Of a stretch of DNA of 54,000 bases, positions 16,842 to 25,269 are shown in pieces. Under the pieces are notes generated by a model, which did no database searches, had not been told where the DNA came from, and saw only the letters and a list, made by a program, of their open reading frames with translations. The translations under genes and the position numbers were made by a program. The DNA comes from an uncultured Oscillospiraceae bacterium (GTDB lineage Bacteria > Bacillota > Clostridia > Oscillospirales > Acutalibacteraceae): NCBI GenBank assembly GCA_900546785.1, contig URED01000009.1, positions 1 to 54,000 on the forward strand, given 5' to 3'. Numbering within the stretch: the first letter of the stretch is position 1; every line of letters starts with the position of its first letter.

Positions 16842-17528
16842 TCAGTATTTTAAAATTAAATAAGGTGTAAATTTTAATCTGTCACAAGAAATAAGTTTGT
16901 AATTCGTATTTCCGAACCTGCCTTCAAAAGCGTATTTTGCCGCTTCTCCGTGAAGATGCCCGAAACAGCATTTTTTTATACCGTATTTTTCAATAATTTC
17001 CGTTATTTCTTTACAGAAACCGTTTTGCGATACCGGCGGATAATGAAGGAATAAGATTTTTTCGTCCCTTTCAGCGCTTTGCAAACTCCGTTCTATTCTT
17101 GCAGTTTCTCTCAACAAAACTTTTATATCTTGTTCTTCCGTGCTGTCGTAAAACCAGCCGCGCGAGCCGCAGACGCTTACAGGGCCGCAGACATACGAAT
17201 TGTTAAACAGAATGCGAATGGTCTTATATCCGTTCTGCTCAATAAATCCGTTCATTTTTGAAACGGTGTTCCACCAAAAATCGTGATTGCCTTTAATGAT
17301 AATTTTCTTTCCGTTAAGGCTTTCAAGATAATCAAAATCCGCTTTCAGCTCATCAAAATCCATCGCCCAGCTTATATCGCCGGCAATCACAACATCATCT
17401 TTATTGCTGACAAGCTTATTCCAGTTCGCTTTTAAACGCTCGGTATAATTCTGCCAGCCCTCAAAGCTGTCCATCGGTTTATCGGTACCGAACGATAAAT
17501 GCGTATCAGCAATAGCAAAAAGAGACAT
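16842..17528 (-). CDS. Calcineurin-like metallophosphoesterase
   Basis: The 228-residue protein has all metal-binding blocks of the family: IADTHLSF (D-X-H, residue 7), GDISWAMDF (about 50), KGNHDFWW (GNHD, about 79), HYPP (about 153) and CFGHLHGE (GHXH, about 185). Close relatives in Firmicutes are called YkuE- or Icc-like; the phosphoester substrate is unknown. AAAGG precedes the ATG. The gene has no terminator of its own before the tig promoter, so some read-through into tig is possible. It is divergent from the small DUF1540 gene. Confidence 0.9.
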   Translation of the reverse strand: MSLFAIADTHLSFGTDKPMDSFEGWQNYTERLKANWNKLVSNKDDVVIAGDISWAMDFDELKADFDYLESLNGKKIIIKGNHDFWWNTVSKMNGFIEQNGYKTIRILFNNSYVCGPVSVCGSRGWFYDSTEEQDIKVLLRETARIERSLQSAERDEKILFLHYPPVSQNGFCKEITEIIEKYGIKKCCFGHLHGEAAKYAFEGRFGNTNYKLISCDRLKFTPYLILKY

Positions 17529-17608
17529 AGTCTTTTAAACCTTTCAAAAAAATCAAAGAATAATCGGCAATACACGGGTAAACATAGAAATGAAGGGAGT
17601 GTGAAAAA

Positions 17609-17773
17609 ATGAACGAGATCAAAGGAATCAGCTGTGAGGTAAAAAATTGTGTTCATCATAACATGGATAATACCTGCACGGCAGGTCATATCACGGTCGG
17701 AAGCAGCATGGCAAAAACAACGACCGAAACAAACTGCGAAACCTTTAAATGCTGCGATAACTGCAACTGCTGA
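17609..17773 (+). CDS. DUF1540 small cysteine-rich protein
   Basis: This 54-residue protein starts MNEIKGISCEVKNCVHH after a GGGAG box (17593-17597). It has eight cysteines: ISCEVKNC, NTCTAG, ETNCETFKCC and DNCNC. The spacing C-X4-C...C-X-A...C...C fits the DUF1540 family of clostridial and bacillar small proteins, which may bind metal and are often seen in sporulating species; function is unknown. It is one of few plus-strand genes here and is followed by a perfect terminator. No clear promoter was recognised. Confidence 0.85.
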   Translation: MNEIKGISCEVKNCVHHNMDNTCTAGHITVGSSMAKTTTETNCETFKCCDNCNC

Positions 17774-17782
17774 CCCTGAATT

Positions 17783-17810
17783 AAAAAACGGCTCGAAAGA
17801 GCCGTTTTTT
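17783..17810 (+). terminator. Bidirectional terminator between the DUF1540 gene and thrC
   Basis: A perfect 12-pair hairpin AAAAAACGGCTC, GAAA tetraloop, GAGCCGTTTTTT. T-runs exist on both strands, so it ends both converging genes. Confidence 0.92.
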
Positions 17811-17814
17811 TACT

Positions 17815-19311
17815 TTAAAGGCCTAAAAGTTTGAAGACCATTTCGCCCATATCCTGCTTAGAGCATACATTATCAAAGCGTACCGTTTTATCTTTAAGTG
17901 ATGCAAGCGGCGCAGGTATCTCCGCTCCGGTCATATCATGCAATTCATTAACCATTTCGAATTCGTCTGTGTCCGGAAGTTTCCCTCCGGTCACTGCGCT
18001 CAGCACGCTTTTTGAAAATTTATAGGGTGAAGCCGTTGAATCGATAACCGTAGGAATATCATCATCGGTATTTCGAATATAATCACCGTAAACTTTAAGC
18101 GCTACAGCCGTGTGTGTATCGCAAAGATATTTATATTTATCAAAATACTCTTTGATCGTGGCGTCTACCTCATTCTCAGACGCATAACCCGCGGCAAAGC
18201 ACGCCTTAACAGCGGAAATAACGCTCTCAGGAACCGTATAAACGCCATTATCCGAAAGCTCCTGCATAAGTTCGTTAACACAATGATCGTCATTACCGCT
18301 CATATGGTAAAGCAGTCTCTCCAGATTGGAAGAAATGAGAATATCCATACTCGGAGAAGTCGTGGTGTAAAATGCACGGTTTTTGTTATACGTTCCCGTA
18401 TTGAGAAAATCAGTTAATACGTTATTTGAATTTGACGCGCATATTAATTTTTTAACGGGAAGGCCCATTCTTTTCGCATAGTAGCATGCAAGAATATTGC
18501 CGAAATTACCTGTGGGAACAACAACATTGATATCATCTCCGGCGGAAATGGAATTGCTGTTGATAAGATCGCAGTAAGCTGAAAAATAATATACGATCTG
18601 CGGAACCAGCCTGCCCCAGTTAATAGAATTTGCAGAAGAAAACATCATATTTTTATCCGCAAGTTTTTTCTTAATATCGTTATCTGTAAATATTGCTTTT
18701 ACGGCGCTTTGCGCATCGTCAAAATTACCTTTTACCGCGCAAACGGACACATTATCTCCTTCCTGCGTAACCATTTGGAGCTTCTGCATGGGAGAAACGC
18801 CGTTTTCCGGATAAAATACAAGTATCTTAGTATGCGCAACATCTTTAAAACCTTCAAGTGCAGCTTTACCGGTATCGCCCGAAGTAGCAACAAGGATAAC
18901 TATGGTTTTGCCGTCAGCCGTTTTTTTGGCGGATACGGTCATAAGATAAGGCAACAGCTGAAGCGCCATATCTTTAAAGGCGCAGGTAGGCCCGTGCCAC
19001 AATTCAAGTACGTTTTCATTGCCGCTGATATTTACGGTAGGCGCAACAGCCTTTGATGAGAATTTGCCGTCTGCATATGCGCCGCTGACGCAGTAATCAA
19101 GCTCTTCTTCCGAAAAATCATCTAAGAATTCACGCAGAACGGTTTTAGCTCTGTCAATATATGACATTTCGGCCATAGATTTGATTTTATCTAAAGAAAA
19201 CTGCGGAAATTCACAGGGAACGAAAAGGCCGCCCTCTTCACTTATTCCCTGCGCAATCGCCTTAGCAGCCGTAACCTTAACGGAATTATCTCTTGTGGAA
19301 GTATAAAGCAT
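17815..19311 (-). CDS. thrC: Threonine synthase
   Basis: ThrC converts O-phosphohomoserine to threonine with PLP. The 498-residue protein belongs to the long bacterial/yeast-like group; the PLP lysine is Lys113 in HGPTCAFKDMALQ, and VATSGDTGKAALEG (about 146) binds the phosphate. Starting at MLYTSTRDN places GGAGG at the proper distance; an ATG 21 bases earlier would lie between that box and the gene's true start. It is the last gene of the rbgA-rnhB-yraN-thrC run, 40 bases after yraN, and ends at the 17783-17810 terminator. No T-box or threonine attenuator was seen. Confidence 0.96.
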   Translation of the reverse strand: MLYTSTRDNSVKVTAAKAIAQGISEEGGLFVPCEFPQFSLDKIKSMAEMSYIDRAKTVLREFLDDFSEEELDYCVSGAYADGKFSSKAVAPTVNISGNENVLELWHGPTCAFKDMALQLLPYLMTVSAKKTADGKTIVILVATSGDTGKAALEGFKDVAHTKILVFYPENGVSPMQKLQMVTQEGDNVSVCAVKGNFDDAQSAVKAIFTDNDIKKKLADKNMMFSSANSINWGRLVPQIVYYFSAYCDLINSNSISAGDDINVVVPTGNFGNILACYYAKRMGLPVKKLICASNSNNVLTDFLNTGTYNKNRAFYTTTSPSMDILISSNLERLLYHMSGNDDHCVNELMQELSDNGVYTVPESVISAVKACFAAGYASENEVDATIKEYFDKYKYLCDTHTAVALKVYGDYIRNTDDDIPTVIDSTASPYKFSKSVLSAVTGGKLPDTDEFEMVNELHDMTGAEIPAPLASLKDKTVRFDNVCSKQDMGEMVFKLLGL

Positions 19312-19351
19312 AATTATCCTCCTAAAAGTCATTATAAATCTTTAAGTTATT

Positions 19352-19705
19352 TTAATATAATTCAAAAGCATTTTCAAGATGTTTAAACGATTTAATGGCA
19401 TTATTTTCACAAAACACTTCAACAACATCAAAACGCGGCTGAAGATCGGTTTTATGAGAGGAAAGATAAAGCTTCGCGCAGGCGGTAAGTTTGTTTTGCT
19501 TTGCACTGTCAACAAATTCCAAGGGCTGCGCAATGCTGTGTTCATTTCGCATCTTAACTTCTACAAAACAAATGTACTTCCTGTTTTTAACGATAAGATC
19601 AATCTCGCCGAAACGGCAGGAGTAATTGAAATCAACAAGCTTATATCTTTTCTTTTCAAGATATTCACAAGCCTTCATCTCTGCAAGCTTTCCCGTTGCG
19701 TTCAT
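19352..19705 (-). CDS. yraN: UPF0102 (YraN) family nuclease-like protein
   Basis: The 117-residue protein is of the YraN family, a small restriction-endonuclease-like fold. CRFGEIDLIVKN (about 32) and CFVEVKMR (about 47) carry the D...EXK catalytic pattern. Its role is not established; it is nearly always found beside rnhB, as here. The ATG overlaps the rnhB stop in an ATGA (19702-19705), so translation is coupled. Confidence 0.92.
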   Translation of the reverse strand: MNATGKLAEMKACEYLEKKRYKLVDFNYSCRFGEIDLIVKNRKYICFVEVKMRNEHSIAQPLEFVDSAKQNKLTACAKLYLSSHKTDLQPRFDVVEVFCENNAIKSFKHLENAFELY

Positions 19706-20304
19706 TTATTAAGCACCTTTTTTAAAAATGATTTTCTGTGCATATCGCAGATCCCGTGTTTTTCTATCATTTCATAGTGAAGCTTTGTACCGTATCCTTT
19801 ATGCTTTTCAAAACAATACTGCGGATATTTTTGCGCCATTTCAAGCATATATCTGTCTCTTGCAACTTTTGCAAGAATGGACGCTGCCGCTATGGATTCA
19901 GACTTCGAATCGCCTTTTATAACGGTCATAACGCTGCAATTAAGCGGCGGAATCTGATTACCGTCCACAAGCGCACAGTCCGGCTTAATGCTTAAGCCGT
20001 CAACCGCTCTTTTCATGGCAAGAAAAGTTGCCTGCAAAATATTGATCTCATCAATTTCCTTCTCATCGGCAACGCCTATTGCATAGGCAAGGCACTCATC
20101 AATGATCTTGTTATAAAGCGCTTCCCTCTTCTTTTCTGAAAGTTTTTTTGAATCATTAACGCCTTCAATCGTCTGCCCTTTTTTTAATATTACGGCAGCG
20201 GCATATACAGGTCCTGCGAGCGGCCCTCTGCCTGCCTCGTCAATTCCGCATATTACTTTAAAGCCCTGTTGATATTTTTCATTTTCATATAATAGCCAGT
20301 CCAT
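19702..20304 (-). CDS. rnhB: Ribonuclease HII
   Basis: RNase HII removes ribonucleotides and RNA from RNA-DNA hybrids. The 200-residue protein has the DEAGRGPLAG signature (Asp22, Glu23), ALVDGNQIP with the third acid (about 113) and the SESIAAASILAKVARD segment. Length is normal for the compact HII form. It lies 3 bases after rbgA. Together with rnhA at 40641 the organism has both RNase H types in this window. Confidence 0.96.
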   Translation of the reverse strand: MDWLLYENEKYQQGFKVICGIDEAGRGPLAGPVYAAAVILKKGQTIEGVNDSKKLSEKKREALYNKIIDECLAYAIGVADEKEIDEINILQATFLAMKRAVDGLSIKPDCALVDGNQIPPLNCSVMTVIKGDSKSESIAAASILAKVARDRYMLEMAQKYPQYCFEKHKGYGTKLHYEMIEKHGICDMHRKSFLKKVLNK

Positions 20305-20307
20305 AGA

Positions 20308-21171
20308 TCACGGCAGCTCCAGGCTGATTTTGCCGAGCTTTCCTCCCCTGAATTCATCGCACACGGCTGTTGCGGCGCGTAAAGTATCGATTTCTCCGCC
20401 TTTGATCAGAAACCCTCTTTTTTTACCTATCCTCTCCAGAATATCCCAACCCTGACACTCCTCAAAACCGGTGATTTTATATCTTTGCTCTATCATTTGC
20501 GGGCGGGATCTTGAAAGCGTTTCCAAAAGCCTGCAGGCAATCGTTTCAATATCCGTTATCTCATCTTTTACGGAACCGATAAACGCAAGCTTATCGCCTA
20601 CTTCCCGGTCCTCAAACTTTGGCCAAAGAACGCCGGGTGTATCAAGCAGTTCTATGCCGTTTCCGGCAGAAAACCACTGATTGCTTCTTGTTACGCCAGC
20701 CCGGTCAGCCACGACCGCTTTGTATTTGCCTGCCATTCTGTTGATGAAGGAGGATTTGCCGGTGTTGGGTATGCCAACGACCATAAAGCGCAATGCCTTA
20801 CCGGACATGCCTTTTGCTTTATTTTTTTCAATAACAGCCGAAAGCGCTTTTTCACAGGCGGGTTGAAATTTATTAAGTCCTTTTCCAGTTTTACAATCCA
20901 CGGCTATGGCGACGATGCCGTTTTTTTCATAATATTTTATCCATAAATCTGTAATTTTAGGATCCGCCATATCGCATTTGTTAAGTAAAACGATCCTTGG
21001 TTTTTTGTTGATTATCCGGTCTAGTTCGGGATTGGAGCTTGATCGCGGAATACGTGCGTCTACGATCTCAATAACGCCGTCAACAAGCTTCAGGCTTTCT
21101 TTGATGAGCCGCCTTGTCTTCGCCATGTGACCCGGAAACCACTGCACGTTTTGCTTTTGAAAATCAGGCAT
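20308..21171 (-). CDS. rbgA: Ribosome biogenesis GTPase RbgA (YlqF)
   Basis: RbgA drives late 50S assembly. The 287-residue protein shows the circularly permuted GTPase order: G4 NKCD (64-67) precedes G1 GIPNTGKS (133-140) and then G3 DTPGVLWP (about 173). It opens with VQWFPGHMAKTRR, typical of YlqF. GGAGG precedes the ATG. It lies downstream of rplS, as in Bacillus, but with a terminator between and without the lepB signal peptidase gene often found there. Confidence 0.96.
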   Translation of the reverse strand: MPDFQKQNVQWFPGHMAKTRRLIKESLKLVDGVIEIVDARIPRSSSNPELDRIINKKPRIVLLNKCDMADPKITDLWIKYYEKNGIVAIAVDCKTGKGLNKFQPACEKALSAVIEKNKAKGMSGKALRFMVVGIPNTGKSSFINRMAGKYKAVVADRAGVTRSNQWFSAGNGIELLDTPGVLWPKFEDREVGDKLAFIGSVKDEITDIETIACRLLETLSRSRPQMIEQRYKITGFEECQGWDILERIGKKRGFLIKGGEIDTLRAATAVCDEFRGGKLGKISLELP

Positions 21172-21224
21172 TTCAGCACCTCCTTGTACGAATTAGATAT
21201 GCGTAAAACGCATTTTTAATAAAA

Positions 21225-21246
21225 AAACCGCCTGTTTAGGCGGTTT
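21225..21246 (-). terminator. Terminator after rplS
   Basis: AAACCGCCT/AGGCGGTTT stem of 9 pairs followed on the minus strand by seven T. A second small palindrome (ATGCGT, AAA, ACGCAT at 21199-21213) lies just beyond it, before rbgA. Confidence 0.85.
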
Positions 21247-21252
21247 GAAACT

Positions 21253-21594
21253 TTAGATATCTTCCTTAACTTTAGCAGCCTTACCGACGCGGTCACGAAG
21301 ATAATAGAGCTTCGCTCTGCGAACCTTACCTTTGCGAACTACGGTAATACTGTCCACATTCGCGGAATGGAGCGGGAATACGCGCTCTACGCCGACGCCA
21401 TAGGAAAGGCGGCGAACCGTGAAGGTTTTGGAGATGCCGGAGCCTTTGATAGCTATAACCGTGCCTTCAAACATCTGAATTCTTTCCGTTTTTCCCTCTC
21501 TGATACGAACACCTACTCTTACGGTATCACCGATTGAGAATGAGGGAACTTCTTTTTTCATGCTGCTTTCAGCAATAATTTTAAGAGCATCCAT
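21253..21594 (-). CDS. rplS: 50S ribosomal protein L19
   Basis: L19 sits at the 30S-50S interface. The start at 21594 ([11 protein letters not shown]) follows an AGGAGG box and gives 113 residues, the family norm; an in-frame start 57 bases upstream falls in the leader. [31 protein letters not shown] and [18 protein letters not shown] are signature L19 segments. It has its own promoter (21721-21749), a structured leader and a terminator, so it can be expressed alone. Confidence 0.97.
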   Translation of the reverse strand: MDALKIIAESSMKKEVPSFSIGDTVRVGVRIREGKTERIQMFEGTVIAIKGSGISKTFTVRRLSYGVGVERVFPLHSANVDSITVVRKGKVRRAKLYYLRDRVGKAAKVKEDI

Positions 21595-21714
21595 TAAAAT
21601 TTCCTCCTTTTTATTTTCGGATGTTCGTAACGGTAAACGAAAGAGGACCACCCGCTTAAATGCTTATTTTGCATGAGCATTTAACGCGTTGCAGGACAGC
21701 AACGGAACAAATGC
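21595..21714 (-). promoter_or_regulatory. Structured rplS 5' leader, candidate L19 autoregulatory leader
   Basis: The leader of about 120 bases, between the predicted start and the L19 ATG, folds into at least two strong hairpins: CGTTGC/GCAACG around 21685-21702, and TTAAATGC/GCATTTAA around 21656-21683. A weaker TTCGT/ACGAA follows before the ribosome binding site. Firmicute rplS genes are known to carry an L19 leader that mediates feedback. The assignment rests on position and folding only, not on a covariance model. Confidence 0.5.
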
Positions 21715-21720
21715 TTAGAT

Positions 21721-21749
21721 AATATAGCATAAAAGAACGCAAATTGCAA
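21721..21749 (-). promoter_or_regulatory. Promoter of rplS
   Basis: TTGCAA (21744-21749), a 17-base spacer and TATATT (21721-21726) with TGC before the -10. It lies just past the end of the DUF2344 gene. Confidence 0.75.
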
Positions 21750-21756
21750 GACTTTT

Positions 21757-22422
21757 TTATCTGAATTTATTATATTTTGAATCCAAAAGTGATAATCTTG
21801 CGATATTCTTCCATTCAAAATCAAGATCAGCCAAATCCAACAATGTTTTCGAAAAAAGCTCGGGGCTTAAATTTTTGCTCTGCCCTGCCGCAAGTCTTGC
21901 ATTGATCACTACGTTATTTTCTCTTACAGACACGGAATATTTATCAATAAGAGGTTTGATATTGATCTCTTTTAAAACTTTTTTTCTGCCGTGCTTGCTC
22001 TTTTTTAATGCAAGGATCTCATTTTGCTGCAATACATTACCGATAGCATCCGCAGCAGCCCGGTTGTCTTTAAACTCATATTTGAAAACATAATCGGAAA
22101 ACGCGATCTCACTGCAATCCCTGAAATCATCGTAAACATCAACGATCCTGATTCCGTCCGGCAGAACGGCGTTGAGGCGAGTTTTTATGTCTGCATTCGA
22201 CATATCGCCCGTGATTCTTATATCAAGGCTTTCGCAAAGGCTCTCAACGCCGAGTGGCAGGGGCAGTGAGAAGCTCATATACGGGTGCGGATTAAAGCCT
22301 TCCGTGTACCAAAGCGGTATCTGTGCGCGTACCAGAGCGCGGGACATACATCTGTTGATATCCAGATGACTTATATATTTGCATCTGTCTGTTTTTGAAA
22401 AGAGCAGTCTAACCTCGCGCAT
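21757..22422 (-). CDS. TIGR03936/DUF2344 radical-SAM-linked protein
   Basis: The 221-residue protein starts MREVRLLFSKTDRCKYISHLD, the typical opening of the family found next to or fused with the TIGR03960 radical SAM protein. YTEGFNPHPYMSFSLPLPLGVES (about 54-76) is the conserved core. Function is unknown; RNA modification has been suggested from context only. The chosen ATG has a GGAGGG box and overlaps the radical-SAM gene by 14 bases; an in-frame start 96 bases earlier lies inside that gene and lacks such a box. Confidence 0.88.
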   Translation of the reverse strand: MREVRLLFSKTDRCKYISHLDINRCMSRALVRAQIPLWYTEGFNPHPYMSFSLPLPLGVESLCESLDIRITGDMSNADIKTRLNAVLPDGIRIVDVYDDFRDCSEIAFSDYVFKYEFKDNRAAADAIGNVLQQNEILALKKSKHGRKKVLKEINIKPLIDKYSVSVRENNVVINARLAAGQSKNLSPELFSKTLLDLADLDFEWKNIARLSLLDSKYNKFR

Positions 22423-24250
22423 CGCATTGCCCTCCGTTAAGCATATTGGCGCCGCAGCCGGCACATTTGATACGGCAATGCGGCGTGGTTTTATTTGCAT
22501 GTGCCTTCTTGCTTTCAAGCTCCAGAAATTTTTTAGTTACGCCGAAGTCAAGATGATCCCATGGAAGAACTTCGGAATACTCGCGCTTACGTGAAGTATA
22601 GAAATACGGGTCAATACCGTTCATCTCAAAAGCTTTCATCCATGTATCAAAATGAAAGCGGTCATCCCATGAATCGAACTTACAGCCAAGCTTAAATGCG
22701 TCATATAAAACATTGCATAGGCGCCTGTCCCCTCTTGCCAGCACGCCTTCAAGCAAAGAGGTGGGCGTTTCATGATAGGATACCTTTACTTTTTTGCTCG
22801 GTATGGATTCAAGTAAATGTGCCTGCTTTGCTTTTAAGCTTTCCATTGAATCCTCTGCCTCCCACTGAAAAGGCGTAAAGGGCTTCGGAATGAACGAAGC
22901 GCAGCTTACTGATACCTGAACGCCGGTTCCCTTCTGACGATTGGGATTCTTGTAGAAAGCGTGCACCACCTGCATAGCAAGGTCGGCAATGCCCTCGATG
23001 TCCTCCATAGTTTCAGTAGGCAGACCCATCATAAAATACAGTTTTACGGAAGTCCAACCGTTGTCAAACGCTTTCACACAGGTATTGATAACTTCTTCTT
23101 CGGTCACATTTTTGTTTATAACGTCGCGGAGCCGCTGCGTGCCTGCCTCCGGCGCAAATGTAAGGCCGCTTTTTCTGACTTTATTCAGCTTCTCCACAAG
23201 CTCGTCCGAAAAATTATCAACTCTTAAAGAGGGCAGTGAAAGACTGATCTTATCTTTTACCGTCCAGTCAATAAGTGAGCTAAGCATTTCGTTCACACAG
23301 CTGTGGTCGGAAGTGGAAAGCGAGCATAAGGAAAGTTCATCGTAACCGGTAGATTTAATAAGTGCTTTTGCCTGTCTGTTTATGGTTTCAACGCTTTTTT
23401 CCCTGATGGGCCGGTATGTAAAGCCCGCCTGGCAGAAACGGCAGCCCCTTATACAGCCTCTGAATATTTCTTCCACCGCTCTGTCATGGACGATATTGAT
23501 AAAAGGAACCACAAAGCTATCTGGATAAAAGCAGGTATTCAAATCGGTTACTACGGCTTTCTTTACTCTTTCCGGCGCTCCGTACAGAGGTCGCAGTTCT
23601 TTTAAAGTTCCGTCTTCATTATAAGCGTCTTCATAAAATGACGGAACATAAACGCCGCGAATATCCATTGCTTTCAGCAGAAATTCATGTTTTGTGCATC
23701 CGTTTCTTTTACATTCCTTTAAAAGATCAAGTACCTGCATGGTGCTTTCTTCGCCGTCACCAAGAAAAACAATATCCACAAAATCGGTAATCGGCTCGGG
23801 ATTACAGGTGCACGGGCCGCCGCAAGCTATAATAGGAGTCAGACCGTCTCTTTCCGAAGCTTTTAAAGGGATACCGGCAAGGTCAAGCATATTAAGTACG
23901 TTTGTATATGAAAGTTCATACATAAGTGTAAAACCGATCATATCAAAATCTCTTATATCATCTTCGCTTTCGAGCGCGAATAGGCGTATCTTGTTCTTAC
24001 GCATCTGTTCTTCCATATCGGAATCGGGGGCAAATACGCGCTCACACCAAGCGTCTTCGCGGCTGTTCACAAGAGAATAAAGGATCTTCATTCCAAGATG
24101 GCTCATACCGATCTCATAGAGATCCGGAAAACAAAATGCGTAGCGCAGCTCTATCTTTTCCTTATCTTTAATTATGCTGTTCAGCTCGCCGCCGCAGTAT
24201 CTTGCCGGTTTTTGAACATATTGCAGAATTTTTTCTATTTCCTTTTTCAT
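22409..24250 (-). CDS. TIGR03960-type B12-binding-like radical SAM protein
   Basis: The 613-residue protein opens IEKILQYVQKPARYCGGELN, has a Rossmann-like N-terminal part resembling a B12-binding domain (GMSHLGMKILYSLVN, about 49), then the radical SAM cluster motif C-X3-C-X2-C in RGCIRGCRFC (about 265-275), and ends in a cysteine cluster (HCRIKCAGCGANM). Such enzymes use a 4Fe-4S cluster and SAM; the substrate of this family is not known. It overlaps both neighbours (M50 protease by 4 bases, DUF2344 by 14), so the three are one operon. Confidence 0.9.
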   Translation of the reverse strand: MKKEIEKILQYVQKPARYCGGELNSIIKDKEKIELRYAFCFPDLYEIGMSHLGMKILYSLVNSREDAWCERVFAPDSDMEEQMRKNKIRLFALESEDDIRDFDMIGFTLMYELSYTNVLNMLDLAGIPLKASERDGLTPIIACGGPCTCNPEPITDFVDIVFLGDGEESTMQVLDLLKECKRNGCTKHEFLLKAMDIRGVYVPSFYEDAYNEDGTLKELRPLYGAPERVKKAVVTDLNTCFYPDSFVVPFINIVHDRAVEEIFRGCIRGCRFCQAGFTYRPIREKSVETINRQAKALIKSTGYDELSLCSLSTSDHSCVNEMLSSLIDWTVKDKISLSLPSLRVDNFSDELVEKLNKVRKSGLTFAPEAGTQRLRDVINKNVTEEEVINTCVKAFDNGWTSVKLYFMMGLPTETMEDIEGIADLAMQVVHAFYKNPNRQKGTGVQVSVSCASFIPKPFTPFQWEAEDSMESLKAKQAHLLESIPSKKVKVSYHETPTSLLEGVLARGDRRLCNVLYDAFKLGCKFDSWDDRFHFDTWMKAFEMNGIDPYFYTSRKREYSEVLPWDHLDFGVTKKFLELESKKAHANKTTPHCRIKCAGCGANMLNGGQCDARG

Positions 24251-24768
24251 AAATACCTCATATTAAAAATCAAAAGATAAATACAAATCAAAATAGGCTG
24301 ATATGCGTTAAAATATACAGCGGCATATAAAGACACCGCAAACATCAAAATCAAAAATACAAAGCTTATATATTTTGATGCGTTCGGCAAAAAGAGCCGC
24401 AGAAGCCTGCCTCCGTCAAGCGGAAAAACAGGCAAAAGATTTAATAAAGCAAGAAATAAATTGATTTCATTTCCCGTAAACAAAAGCAAAACGATATTAA
24501 TAAACGGGCCAGCAAAAATCACAACCGCTTCTTGTATTGTATTCAGACTGTTGAAAGGATATTTGAGCGCTGCACCGAAAAATGATAAAGTCACGCACTG
24601 CGGTCTGCAGCCAAAACAGACCAGCGCAGCAAGATGGCCGGCCTCATGCGCAGTGCAAAACAACAGAAACTGCCACAAATTATCATGTTCCAAAAAGGCA
24701 CATATTGCAAGAACCAGAATAAAACTGAATTCTATCTTCAGCTTTACCCCCTTAATCTCTAACTCCAA
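24247..24768 (-). CDS. Site-2 (M50) membrane metalloprotease, SpoIVFB-like
   Basis: The 173-residue integral membrane protein has about five hydrophobic segments, the zinc motif HEAGH (about 40-44) in the second, and the second metal motif LLPVFPLDGGRLL (about 111-123). This matches the compact S2P/SpoIVFB-type proteases that cut membrane-bound precursors. In spore formers SpoIVFB processes pro-sigma-K; with spoVFA/B also in the window this is possible, but many non-sporulation M50 proteins look alike. There is no CBS domain, so it is shorter than Bacillus SpoIVFB. Confidence 0.8.
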   Translation of the reverse strand: MELEIKGVKLKIEFSFILVLAICAFLEHDNLWQFLLFCTAHEAGHLAALVCFGCRPQCVTLSFFGAALKYPFNSLNTIQEAVVIFAGPFINIVLLLFTGNEINLFLALLNLLPVFPLDGGRLLRLFLPNASKYISFVFLILMFAVSLYAAVYFNAYQPILICIYLLIFNMRYL

Positions 24769-24801
24769 AGAATCACCGTAAAATCTTACGGCGAAAAAAT
24801 A

Positions 24802-25221
24802 TCATTTATTCTTATCCAGATAAGATTGAAGAATTATAACGGCAGAGACGGCGTCGATATGATCTTTTCTTTTTTTGCCTCGTACATTGTTTTCGCTTAA
24901 GATTCCGTGCGCCATCACTGTGGTCAGCCGCTCGTCCTGATATACAATATCCGCACTGCACTTTTCGCTAATCATATCGCCCAATTCTTTACATTCGGCG
25001 CATCTGTAGCCGTGTGAACCGTCCATGTTTACAGGCAGACCGATAACGATTTTTTCAGCGCCATTTTCAATGGCTGCGTTAACGATCTTATCAACAAGTT
25101 TGGGCTTATAACTTTCTTTAATCACACCATACGGTGACGCGAGCGTATTGCTTTTATCGCTGACTGCAATACCGGTACGCGAATCGCCGTAATCAACAGA
25201 CATAACAACCGTTTTGATCAC
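24802..25221 (-). CDS. ruvX: Holliday junction resolvase-like RuvX/YqgF
   Basis: The 139-residue RNase H-fold protein has SVDYGDSRTGIAVSD (about 8-22), IVIGLPVNMDGS (about 59) and VYQDERLTTVMAH (about 95), the three YqgF signature blocks. The family is linked to 16S rRNA 5'-end maturation and, by homology, to Holliday junction cleavage. The open frame begins with GTG at 25219-25221, overlapping a GAGGTG box; an ATG at 25203 is the alternative start. It lies 48 bases after the penicillin-binding protein gene. Confidence 0.92.
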   Translation of the reverse strand: MIKTVVMSVDYGDSRTGIAVSDKSNTLASPYGVIKESYKPKLVDKIVNAAIENGAEKIVIGLPVNMDGSHGYRCAECKELGDMISEKCSADIVYQDERLTTVMAHGILSENNVRGKKRKDHIDAVSAVIILQSYLDKNK

Positions 25222-25269
25222 CTCTGCAAAATTATAACGGCATCACGGGGACGCCGTTATAAAAATCAC

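Noticed and set aside
17529..17608. Sporulation-type promoter before the DUF1540 gene
   Set aside because: A CATAGAAAT-like string is present, but no matching upstream box at the right distance.
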